DNA of 64,000 nt from Hawksworthiomyces lignivorus (lineage: Eukaryota; Ascomycota; Sordariomycetes; Ophiostomatales; Ophiostomataceae). Made by a program: the position numbers and the translations under genes. Below, one piece after another: positions 1 to 9,898 of this stretch. The stretch lies in contig NTMA01000120.1 of NCBI GenBank assembly GCA_002917075.1, positions 1-64,000 of the forward strand, in the 5' to 3' direction. Each line of letters begins with the position of its first letter. Position 1 is the stretch's first letter. The notes below the pieces were generated by a model, which saw only the letters and a program-made list of their open reading frames with translations, made no database searches and was not told the origin of the DNA.

Positions 1-2475
1 AAGGGGGGGGGGGGGGGGGGGGGATTGTAAGTAGCTAACTGTCATAGTGCTGTAAACGCTATAACAGATCAAGCTTCCACAAACGCTAAAACACTACTTT
101 AATAACATAAGTAAATATTTCTACGTCTGCGAAGCAGGCAGGTTGCGGCTAGTACATTATCGACAAATACTTCCACTTGAGGAACTTTAATACCTCATTC
201 GACTAACTAATCATAAATTCTTCACCTTTTTGGTCTATCTATGCTGTCAAATTGTATTCATTGTTACTAACACGTAATATATATATTATTCAGACTCAAA
301 ACCAACTTCTTCCACACCTCCACTGACAACACGAGGATTTCTAACAAACACCGATGTAACTATTGTTATCTGATTTATTACATTGGCCTTACCAGACTCG
401 TTTTTCACCGCCTATATAAGTACTATTCTTGAACTTCTCGACGTCTACACAAACTACCTCTGTAGAATTCCCACAAATATATGGTTAAACTATAGAAGAG
501 ACAAGATAAAGATAAATCTTGCTACCGACACACTGCTTCAACGTCAGATGAGCGTCTACTGAAGTGGAGCTAGCTACGCAGCAATAGGTTTCATTATGAC
601 AATGGCGTACCTCGGGTGGTGGTACCAACGAGCATTGAGGCGGCGATTTGAAGGAGAAATCGATAGGTTGGGCACGAAATAACAGAAGAAGTCGGGGGTA
701 TCTTAAGCTGTGACATAGAAAATGCGGCTATTCTCAAGCCTAGGGATACCTTAGCCGCGGATTAATGATCCACTACACATTACCCGAGGATTGACCATGG
801 CCCGTGTATCCACTTGGGCCAATCATCGCAATTTCACTAGGTGATGTATGTATATTTGATCAACGTTGCTTGAAATTGATTCTCAAGACGGCATTGCCTT
901 GGAAAGTGAGACTTTAGCAATCAACATAGCCGTAAGATATTTTATTAATGACGATCTATAATAATAAAAGGTGATGGAATTTTCAGCCCCTACACGACTA
1001 AGAGAAGCCTATCGATAAAAGACCAGTCTACCGCATCCTCGTCTATATAGGAAATTCACTATTATTAGCATGATGTCAATGTGGTTGTCGTGTTGAGTTT
1101 GGTTAGCCTCATTACCAATTAACTAGCTACCGCCAGAACGACAAAACTCTGGCAGTCTTAACCTAGGCTAGAAGCACGGAAGCAACTGTCTCTCGCTACA
1201 ATCTTTAGGGCCACAAGCAACGCGCTCGAATGCCGTTTATTTACGGCTACCTCATTTTAATAGTTACAAAGTAAGCAAATAGGCAAGTAATATGGCAGCC
1301 TTTTGCAAGTCTCGCAGGATATCGAATCACTTTATCAACGTCACCTCCGGTTTTAGTTTTTCTGCTTCGGATTAACCAAACAGCGAACAACATGGTATGT
1401 CGTCGCTTTATTTTAGCTACCTCAATACCAATTACCAGCCGGCCCTCGCATATTCACAATCATGGCAATATTTACGTGCTTGCTACTAGCTGCGGATGCC
1501 GAGCCCGCGGAATGGATATGAGATAAATAGCGATGGATATGGCGATCACAAGAACACCTTAGCCGACCTATAAAAGAAGTGTTGATAGTCTTTGACTTAA
1601 ATCGTGTTAGAGTAATAAAATGATGAAAATGATTTTAATATAGATAACTTTTATAGGAAATCTCATCGCCTGCAACAAGTGCATTTTATTTACGACCGAG
1701 AGTTTGCGTACTTATTATATCATCCGAATCAAATGGAGCTGTGATTAAGTTATAATCCTGCGAGATCACCCATCTTCAGGCGAAAGGTGTTACATAAAAT
1801 GCTATCAGCTTTCTTGCTACAACCGTAGCGGCTGTTCACCAATGGTCATACAGCAAACGAAGCACCTCTCTATGGGGGTGTGAAAACGAACTAATCTGAG
1901 GAGTAATTGGCCCCTCCATATTTGGAAGCAGGCTGCTTCAGCCATTTTTTACTTGATACCAATATTCTGCAGTCTCCTAGCTTCCTTAACAAACTACGTG
2001 AAAATCCAATGCTCAATTGTCAACCCTTTTTACTCTTGACTTTTGTTTCCAAAAAAAAAATCCACCGTCGTAGCTGTGGAAGTGTTTACCTTCTGGCACT
2101 AAACCTTTGTCTTGTGTCTTCCTTTTTTTTATTATTATTATTGATTTATTTATTTATTTTTCTTGGAAGTTCTGCTATTGTCTGATTAGATGGGTTGAAT
2201 CTCACAATAGCTGTACACACAAAACTCGCGCAATGCGACCTAATTGGGTAAGTATTAGTCACGTGTGGTCCAAGGTGTCATCTGCTAGAAAAGGAGTGCC
2301 AACAGGACAATTCCTCGATGAGACTCTATTTCTATAACCTTTGTTGGTGCTCAGTCATGGAGGCCGCGTGTTCGAAGTTTCAACATCCGGAGGCATATCT
2401 GGAGAAGCAGCCGGAATCCTATCCGTCGCCCCTGATTTCAGCCGGTATTCTTTTCAACCTTCACGAAGCAATAAG
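1..2475. other. Gene-poor leading region with a poly-G run
   Basis: The window opens with a 21-base G run (3-23). From there to about 1.9 kb neither strand holds an open frame of 60 codons, and the DNA is rich in TAA and TAG in all frames. The short frames between 1907 and 2475 have no recognisable protein character and the last part is probably the promoter and 5' UTR of the hydrolase that follows. I see no telomere repeat (TTAGGG) and no transposase. The stretch could be degraded repeat DNA, but I cannot show a source element. Confidence 0.6.
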
Positions 2476-3372
2476 ATGGACCACCCCGATCTCGACAGCT
2501 GCATCCGTACTAAGGCCGGGCCAGTTGAGGCCGAGGTCTCTGGCTCAGGAGTTCCAATTCTCGTCCTGCACGGGAGTCCAGGAGGCATTGATGCATCTCG
2601 GGCAATGTCTCACTTCTTAGATAGGCACAAATTCAAAGTAATCTGTCTCTCACGCCCTGGCTACCTCAACACTCCGCTCTCCACAGAGCATCACTCAATC
2701 AATGACGAGGCGGATCTTCTTATAGCATTACTCGATGCGTTGCAAATCCGTTCTGTTGGTGTTCTGGCTTGGTCAGGTGGAGGCGCAGCCGCCTACCAGC
2801 TAGCCTCGCGATATCCAGATCGTGTGACTGCCTTAGTTGCCATCGCGGCCGTGAGCTCGGCCTGGGTCGCACCCAAAACCAATATCATAGAACGTATTAT
2901 GTTCGGCACGAAGCTCGGGAAACATTTGATCAAATTTATTTCTTCACGCTCGCCCGAGCACGTTGTCAAATCAGCACTGGAAGGAGAAGGTTCTCTGCGC
3001 GACGACGAGTTCCAGGCTCTAGTGGAACAAGTGATGGCTGATCCAGCACAGAGTCAGCTGGTACTTGATATAGCCTTGACCGTCAATGTGGATGGTGATC
3101 GGAAGAAAGGTTGGCAGAACGACGTCGAGAATTTCGCATCCATCAAAACTTTGGGACTCGAGCAAATCCAGTGCCCTGTGCTGCTCATCCATGGCGATGC
3201 CGATACGGATGCGGACCCGAGCTACAGCAAATCTGCCCATGAGCGCCTGCCGCTCAGTTCGCTCATAATGATGCCAAGGGGTACACATCTCTCATTCTAC
3301 GCCCACTCACAGGCACATGATGTTCAGGATGCAGCACAGAAATGGTTCTTGGACCACACTCAAGCTTGTTAG
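2476..3372 (+). CDS. Alpha/beta-hydrolase fold protein
   Basis: A single-exon gene of 298 codons. An oxyanion-hole HG motif (LHGSPGG) lies near the N-terminus, the nucleophile elbow reads AWSGGG, and an HGDAD stretch and a late GTH supply the expected acidic residue and histidine. The order Ser-Asp-His and the length fit the alpha/beta-hydrolase family (esterases, epoxide hydrolase relatives, proline iminopeptidase relatives). The elbow has Ala where Gly is usual in G-x-S-x-G. I chose the ATG at 2476 because the frame upstream starts without an ATG and has no family character. No signal peptide is seen, so it is probably cytosolic. The substrate cannot be told from sequence. Confidence 0.8.
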   Translation: MDHPDLDSCIRTKAGPVEAEVSGSGVPILVLHGSPGGIDASRAMSHFLDRHKFKVICLSRPGYLNTPLSTEHHSINDEADLLIALLDALQIRSVGVLAWSGGGAAAYQLASRYPDRVTALVAIAAVSSAWVAPKTNIIERIMFGTKLGKHLIKFISSRSPEHVVKSALEGEGSLRDDEFQALVEQVMADPAQSQLVLDIALTVNVDGDRKKGWQNDVENFASIKTLGLEQIQCPVLLIHGDADTDADPSYSKSAHERLPLSSLIMMPRGTHLSFYAHSQAHDVQDAAQKWFLDHTQAC

Positions 3373-4484
3373 TCAAGCCGGTAGGACAGACACAACCAAG
3401 ATCGACACCTTAGTCACATTATGTCATAGCGAGTGGTCATAGATTAGACATGTCTTGTAATCGATTTGAAGGATGTTGCCGAAGCAGAGATGATGTACAG
3501 GTACGCTGAAGGTGTGGGTTAGCACTTCTATGACTTTATGAATGCCATAAAGCTATACATCTTCTACAAGTTTAGAATGCTCTCTTTATTAATATTATAT
3601 GTGTTGGGGTTTTTTTTTTCATATTCTTTTTCGTGATCCTGGAGATGCTATTGTAACAACCGGAACTGATGCTTAGGAAGAGTATGCATACAATAGTATC
3701 TGCCTACTGCTCGTGATGCCACAGTCTGTGAGGGTGTGGTTTCGGGCTGTCTTTTTTATACTTTGAAAAGTATTATTTTTTTCTGTTTCGTGTAGTGGAC
3801 AAGCATCCTTCGGATAGGTATGTCAGCAGACCCATTTAAATCCACTATTTGGTGGCATCATAGTTAAAGTTGGGTGACTCGGATGGTATCTTGAGTTATT
3901 TTAAATTTTACGCCGTACTCGTTCCCGTTGAGCTGTTCTTTTGACCACCCTGTTCACCCCTGGTGGCACCCTACTGGTCCTGGAGCACCTCATATGAATC
4001 CTACCTAATGTCTTAAAACCCCGGCTGCATTCTCCCTTAATTTCTTGTAATACACAGTCAGGTACTGTGTACATAATAATACCATTAAGTTCAGCTTAAG
4101 ACGGTGCTCCAAGGTTAAACGTAACTCATGTACATACTGGTACTTAGTGCTGCAGACCTGCAGCAATTGGCGGGGCACGCGGGGCATTATCTGGGATTAG
4201 GAGTTATACTGTCGAAACCGCCTAATTTCGTGCGCTGTGGCCTTGCCTGAGTGCACTTATTAGGCCCTTGATCTGCCACTGTCTCGTCGCCAACATCGCC
4301 TACTTAGTAGCGTCACCCAAGTTCATGTAACCTAGTTTTACTTTGTTGCTATAGGTGCAGACGATTGTTGAGTTTGTTCACAACAACAAGATCGAATATT
4401 ACATTACAGCACACTTTCTTGCGGAATCATAACCCTCAACGTCGGCCCGCAGGGCGAGTCAAGCAGACTGTGAACGCAGCGATA
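3373..4484. other. Intergenic, includes repeat arm
   Basis: Apart from the repeat arm this stretch holds T-rich tracts after the hydrolase stop and the probable promoter of the membrane-protein gene. An in-frame ATG at about 4365 would extend that gene's product by 40 basic residues; I treat this as untranslated leader. Confidence 0.5.
3697..3885 (+). repeat. Left arm of degenerate inverted repeat
   Basis: About 190 bp that matches, in inverted orientation, 7886-8078. Two blocks are nearly identical by eye: the GCTCGTGATGCC..GAGGGTGTG block (about 3709-3745) and the GTGTAGTGG..CAGCAGACCCATTTA block (about 3793-3840). Most differences are C/T or G/A transitions. Weaker similarity may run on to about 3925. 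A third, more decayed relic is near 36930. Confidence 0.75.
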
Positions 4485-6609
4485 ATGTCACCTGAGACTG
4501 CACCCGTTCGCAGCTTGCAATTGGCTCTCGTCATACTGTTGCTCACTGCCAGTCTTAGCATAATATGTCATGTGTCTCCCAATTACGATCCTGCCATCGT
4601 CCGTTTACATGATGCCTTGACTAGCTTTGCAGCCAGAGGTCAATCCACAGTGGAGCTCTTTGCGCCTTTGTCAACGATCGTGGGCTCTTCATATGACGGC
4701 CAGGAATTGCTGATGGTAGCGATTCATATTGGGTGGCCTTTAGTTGGCGTTGTGTTCTTGGAATTGTTACAGGCACATGAATTGGTACCGCTGAGCAATC
4801 ATCTGGCACGAACAACGCTGTATGCTCTTTTGATAAGCACAGCATGGCTATCAAGCTCGACCACTCCAAAGAGTGTTCTCGTGATGGTTCTACAGCCCCG
4901 CTTCAAAGATGTCAGATGTTGAGGTCACGGCTAACTGTTTGATAGTTGAATGACGTAGCAGACATCCTTTTGGTGGTAGTTCTCGGCACAGCAATTTCGG
5001 GAAACCTCTCTCAGTCGTTACAGACTTTCCTTTTTTTCGGATTTGGAGAGCTGTTTATTATCACGAGCTATATGCTCGGCTGCAATGGTGTTGATGCAGC
5101 TGTGGCGTATGTGCTGCTATCTGTTTTTCGCATGAGGACGCTTGTTCAGAAAGTAGCAGATACTCGACAATCAATAGTAGGTCCGCTCAGCGTTCTTTGT
5201 AATTGAAAGGCCACCTAACAACGCGTAGATTGCTCTTGCGAGCGAGGGAATCTCGCATCTATCCATATCGGCCATAGCATGTCCGACCCTGATGCTCATG
5301 TTGATCGGCTCACTTCTTCCGATTTCAGAATCAGCAGCTGGAGGAAATTACAATCTACGCTACCTCTCTGCTGCTACACGTCGGGACTTCACCCCGTTTC
5401 CAGCAATAACCCAAGCCTCCGATAGGAGCGCGCCTGATTTTGGCATTGATGACCGCGCAGCGTATACCCTTTATGTTCCAGGGGCAGGTTTTCTTTGGAG
5501 CGATACCATGATGTGGAAGCAAAGCCAACCAGGGGAGTCGAGTAATTCTACAAGTCATGATGGTGGAGAAGCAGACAAGTCCTGGTCTGTTGAGGGATCA
5601 TACCGCGTCTTCTTCCAAGACAAATTTATCGAACGCTATCTTTGGGAAATCCAACTTTTCCCAAAACAGACACATAAGCGGCGTGGCCTACAAAAAATAC
5701 TCCCCAGCAGTACCGTACGCTTGTATGATTCTAATGCCGCTCGATATCTTTGCGTCATACCAGGCGAGAGAGTTGTAACTGAAGCAGGTTACTTTAATAA
5801 GGATGGCCGTATTGAAGAGGTTGCAGAAAGGACTCGAGTAGGGTGAGTTGAGTTACCAATCCAATCGTCTCTTGATGACACTAACTCAGCGTCGAAGAAC
5901 TCGCCCACGTCCTGCATCGCCGCATTGTGACTGGACGGCCTACTATGACCCTGCTAGAGATGATGGCATTAGCTTTTATAGCCGAGAGCACCAATGCAGC
6001 TTAAGCACAACCTTTCGCTCGCTATCAGACCCGGATCGACCGGGCAATGATACGGTTCTTCGAATCCTCAATCTTAAACTTGAGGCAAGCTGCACGAAAA
6101 GTGCTAGTGCGCTAAGTTCACGACTGTTCCTCGTCGAAAGCCCAATGCTTCGGACATCTCCTCGGGTGGATAAGGAAGCCTCGAAACAGAGGAGACCCAT
6201 CTCCAATATGGGGTATTTACAGAGGGCTATATCTTACTTCGAAGCCCGCCGTAGGCTGGATTGCTTCCGAGAGCACTACAGCTATCTCCAAGAGGAGGAG
6301 GTCGGTACTACAATCAACTTCATTAAGGGAGAGACACCACGGTTCAAACTTTGGAAGCCTGATATTTTGATCTGCAGCCTGTGGTTGGTTGTATGGATAG
6401 TGGACGAATTGGTTTGCCACCGGCTTCTCACCAAAACCTCCAAATTATTTCAGAGCAGTCTGCGAGCTCAGTTCCGGTTGGGAGTGCTATTCGTGTTTTG
6501 CCACATGTGTGCATATTACGTCTTGGGGATGAAGATGCTTCATTCATCTCGCGCGGCCGCATTGGTAAGCCTCTTTGGCTTAGCAAAATACGCCACCCAA
6601 AAGTTGTAA
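4485..6609 (+). CDS. Unrecognised multi-pass membrane protein, multi-exon
   Basis: The reading frame can be followed through exons 4485-4880, 4946-5176 and 5229-5842. The introns (GTGATG..TAG, GTAGGT..CGTAG, GTGAGT..CTCAG) close in phase. After 5890 the model is uncertain. The frame continues well but meets TAA at 6002-6004; splicing 5924-6028 removes it in phase. A further intron from 6101 or 6107 to 6189 joins a last exon ending at 6609. The total is then about 588-590 residues. The N-terminal third has four or five hydrophobic segments, the middle is soluble, and two more hydrophobic segments lie near the C-terminus. I do not recognise the family. The gene lies between two inverted repeat arms and converges on 6645-7469. 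It may be intact or broken at 6002. Confidence 0.5.
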
Positions 6610-6644
6610 AACGAGCGACTGAATTAGACCCAATACAGAAATTT

Positions 6645-7469
6645 CTACCATACACCCAGTATCGACTTCACATTTCTAATGCCCCTCCGGACCTGGTCCT
6701 CCGTCTGTTCATTGAAATGGGCATAAAATTCGAGAAAATTCTCGACGCTGTCATAGACTTCGCTCACCCAGGTGTCGTCTACGACGCTATACCTCCAATT
6801 TAGCTGTTCATCTTCACTATTCCGACAATAGAGTGCGTAGGTGCCACCTTGTTGGCCGCCGCCGATTTTGAACGCCACGGTGATCTCCAAGCCCTCCCAG
6901 AGTTCAAACAGTTCATTTGCACTTCCTTCTTCGTCGCCGGGATTGAACACAAAGACGACGTCTTCCAACATAGTTTCCAATTGATGGTCCTCAATAGCAG
7001 AGACGAAATCGGACTGATGCGCCTCACGGTATTGGGGAAAACCTGGGCCAGTGATGCCGCTCACAAGTGTACATAGATATTGCAAGTCGGCCGGAGGAAA
7101 CTCCACTACCTCTCCATTATTTTCCGCGATGCTGGCCCGAATCGCAGTGAAGTATTCCTGTCTTAGTTCTGGGTTGACGGGATGGTGAGAGACTCCGTCC
7201 AAGCTTGCCCGGTTGGTCAACTCGGCGCGCACGTCGCCGATAAGCAGGTCTTGCAGCGACTGGGCAGATGCGGGAATGGCGCCCCCGAGGTATCGCTTGA
7301 GGTCTCCCATGTACAGCTTCTGAGCGGCGGCGGGTTGGACCTTGGGCGGCAGGGGCTGCGCTTCCATACCTTCCACTAGAACGCGCAGCAGGTCGAAGTT
7401 GTGCTGCGATACCGTGTCACGATATTTTTGCAGCGCAGCTGCAATCTGGTTGCGCCGCGTGTCATCCAT
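6645..7469 (-). CDS. Hypothetical acidic protein
   Basis: One exon of 274 codons from the ATG at 7469 (upstream in-frame codons lack another ATG). The protein is soluble, acidic in its C-terminal half, with no signal peptide or membrane segment. The last 100 residues, with a GGGQQGGTY turn, a WRYSVVDD stretch and a helical tail ending LGVW, look like a compact alpha/beta domain. They faintly recall SMI1/KNR4 (SUKH)-type proteins, but I would not assign that family. It ends 35 bp from the convergent membrane-protein gene. Both sit inside the inverted repeat. Confidence 0.7.
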   Translation of the reverse strand: MDDTRRNQIAAALQKYRDTVSQHNFDLLRVLVEGMEAQPLPPKVQPAAAQKLYMGDLKRYLGGAIPASAQSLQDLLIGDVRAELTNRASLDGVSHHPVNPELRQEYFTAIRASIAENNGEVVEFPPADLQYLCTLVSGITGPGFPQYREAHQSDFVSAIEDHQLETMLEDVVFVFNPGDEEGSANELFELWEGLEITVAFKIGGGQQGGTYALYCRNSEDEQLNWRYSVVDDTWVSEVYDSVENFLEFYAHFNEQTEDQVRRGIRNVKSILGVW

Positions 7470-7885
7470 GGTGACCAATTTTGCCTTGTGATCGTGATGT
7501 GCAGAAACTCTATTAGCTGCGTGTTGGTGATCGATGGGCTTCGAAGTTCGGCAGTTGCCTTGCCAATGTAGTAGAGCCTAAAATTCGGTGTGGGCCGGTA
7601 TGTAACTGAGCAGAAAATAGGTCTAGCAAGCTGCTTCTTGTGGAATCACCTCGCATGCATATGTAAAAAGCAGCGCTTACAGGTATTATAATTACAGGGG
7701 AGAAATCTCCTGTTTTAGACGGCCGGGAATCCTTCTTGCTTACGCGCTGCAGAATGAAGAGACAATTACCTAACTATTATCAGGGGTTGCCCCTGGACAA
7801 GCATTGGACCAGCCTTCTTGTGCATGTAGGTTATTAACACCCGCTTTTTGTGATCGCAGAGCTCGGGAGCGAAAATTTTAGAGGA

Positions 7886-8078
7886 TGACTGTAATACCAC
7901 CCATCTTTGGCTGCAATACCACCAAAGAGCACATAGACTTAAATGGGTCTGCTGACATATCTACCCGAAGGATGCTTGCCCCACTACACGAAATAGAAAA
8001 AAATTATCATTCCTTTCCGAAAAAGACAACCCGAATCACACCCTCACAGACTATGGCATCACGAGCGTCAGGCAGATA
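7886..8078 (-). repeat. Right arm of degenerate inverted repeat
   Basis: Reverse complement partner of 3697-3885, with the same two conserved blocks (GGATGCTTGCCCCACTACACGA and CACACCCTCACAGACTATGG regions). Together the arms enclose 4.0 kb with two convergent genes. Target-site duplications could not be recognised by eye. Confidence 0.75.
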
Positions 8079-9550
8079 TTTCGCTAATCTAGAAGATGCT
8101 TCTTTCGTTAAAGGGACTATCTGATTTTAGTTGAATTTGAGGGCGAACTAGAAAGAGAGATTGGACAGGAGGAACAACAAAATAGTGGTGATGGTTTTTG
8201 GAGTGCCGTCCACAATTAACTGGGATACCAGAACCAAGTGAGCTCATCTCGAGGTTGGTAGGCTGCAGTAGTTGTACGATGGGCTCAGTTCAGGTCGAGT
8301 CAGCGTAGCAGTGGGATCGTCATGTCGCATTCCCGTCCGCCGCTGCCGAGACATTTCGATCGGTCACAAGTCGACTAGTGACGTGCTTCTACGCAAGCAC
8401 CGACGCACCTATATACGAGTACGTACGACAACGAATTTCTTTTTCTAGATCGTTAATAAAGCTTCTGTTTCTATTTAAACATATTTCAAGGGTTTTCGAT
8501 AGCTAGCGTTATCTCCTTAGAGCCTGAAGTATTGCGTTTTTCCAAGAATCGCACAGCTTATGGTCGGTTGAACCCATGTCAATACCTCAAAAATAATATG
8601 AGAAGACACCTCCTCCGTAGTAATATCTATTTCATACTCTTTTGAGCATTATCGCTGTACACGGGAGCACTGATGCCCCAGAAAAAAGTAATAATTTCGC
8701 CCCCCAAAAAGATAAGTGGGTACGCCACCAACGTGGTCCTACATAGTAGGCTATCAAGTAACTCGCGTGGATCAAGCTTTATGCATCTGAGTACACGTAG
8801 GTGGTTCGTCCGTTCGTATGGTAGTATAAGCTTAAGCTACGACCTGGGCATAACTACGGAGTACACGTACGTAGAGCGCTTTTCAGCGTCTTGCTACCTG
8901 AGACTCTAAATACATGTTAGAGGAGGTCTTCATGGACACGAACTGGTCCGAGCTTGGCCCGAGCTAAGCCCTACAGGTACCACGGCAATAAATGTTATTT
9001 GAAATACGGAGTATGGAGTATGTACACGTACATGAGTTTGCACCACATATCAGTGGCAACGAGAGGTACTAACTCTACGAAGTGACCTGCTCCATCATTA
9101 TTTTCAACTGCCTTTGCGAACTTCTCAGCCATCTAGTGCTACATTGCATGAACTGACTAGGTATTGTACGGAAGTACTTTTACACTGCTTTAGTGAGGGG
9201 AATTCTCGTGATGGTGGGCTCAGTGATTCAAGTTTTGTAAACCACAGGGGTAAAAATAACATTTATTATCCCTGTAAACATTTCCACACTTTGCTCCGCC
9301 TCACGAGCATGCAGAGAATAGCCCCTTTCATTTTAGGAATGTGCGATGAAAAATCAAAAGAGAAGGCGGGCTAAGAATGGCCGCAGTTGTGCCGTATGTG
9401 CGACTACATGTATGAACTGCTGTTAACTTCACCGACTGTCTTGCCAGCATAGTGGCCCCCAGACCCTAAGGCGGTTAGGTCCATGGTATCTGGACCCCAA
9501 ATCCGTGCCTTGCAGCTGTTCCTCCGGCCCGCTGGCCACTTTGGGGGCGA

Positions 9551-9586
9551 TCCGGATGAGAATTTAACGCCCTCACCTCATCCGGA
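9551..9586. promoter_or_regulatory. Perfect 10-bp inverted repeat
   Basis: TCCGGATGAG (9551-9560) and CTCATCCGGA (9577-9586) are exact reverse complements separated by 16 bases. They lie about 310 bp upstream of the start at 9899. It could be a dimeric regulator site or a hairpin; no family of regulator can be named. Confidence 0.4.
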
Positions 9587-9832
9587 AGAGATGCAGCAGC
9601 CCTTTCACATGGTTAATGCCGGAAGTCGAGGCTTATAGCGGATGAGCATGTAATGAAGAACTGGGTCGCGGGGTTGCACGAATCCTTCCAGGAAGTGGCT
9701 GCAGTTTTTTGAGCACTGGATAGGTTAGAGTTTTCATGCTGGGTCTCCTGTACCTGTTATTATAAGATGAGAAGCCGAGATTGCCTTGGGGTGTACGTTT
9801 GCGTACTGCAACTAGGGCAGTTTTTGTAGAAG

Positions 9833-9841
9833 TATATAAAA
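9833..9841 (+). promoter_or_regulatory. TATA box
   Basis: TATATAAAA lies 58 bp upstream of the ATG at 9899, a normal spacing for a fungal promoter with a short leader. Confidence 0.5.
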
Positions 9842-9898
9842 GAAGAAGTTATGCCACCGTGAGTGACAAGAGGAATCGGCCTCACCACGACGCCAACA

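Larger units (their letters stand above)
7470..9898. other. Intergenic region, mostly non-coding
   Basis: Beyond the repeat arm this stretch holds no convincing gene. The part 8240-8560 carries a TATA-like CTATATACGAG followed by an AATAAAG signal, a layout seen in LTRs, but no second copy or internal domain was found. Between 8780 and 9040 several GAGTACACGTA-like motifs recur. The last 350 bp are the promoter of the large secreted-protein gene. Confidence 0.5.

Noticed and set aside
5838..5889. Alternative intron GTAGGG..CAG in the membrane gene
   Set aside because: It joins in phase to another frame, but the resulting segment is Arg/Pro/Ser-rich and unlike a folded protein; GTGAGT at 5843 gives a better continuation.
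8240..8560. Possible solo LTR
   Set aside because: A TATA-like box and AATAAAG are present, but I found no TG..CA ends, no target duplication and no second copy in the window.
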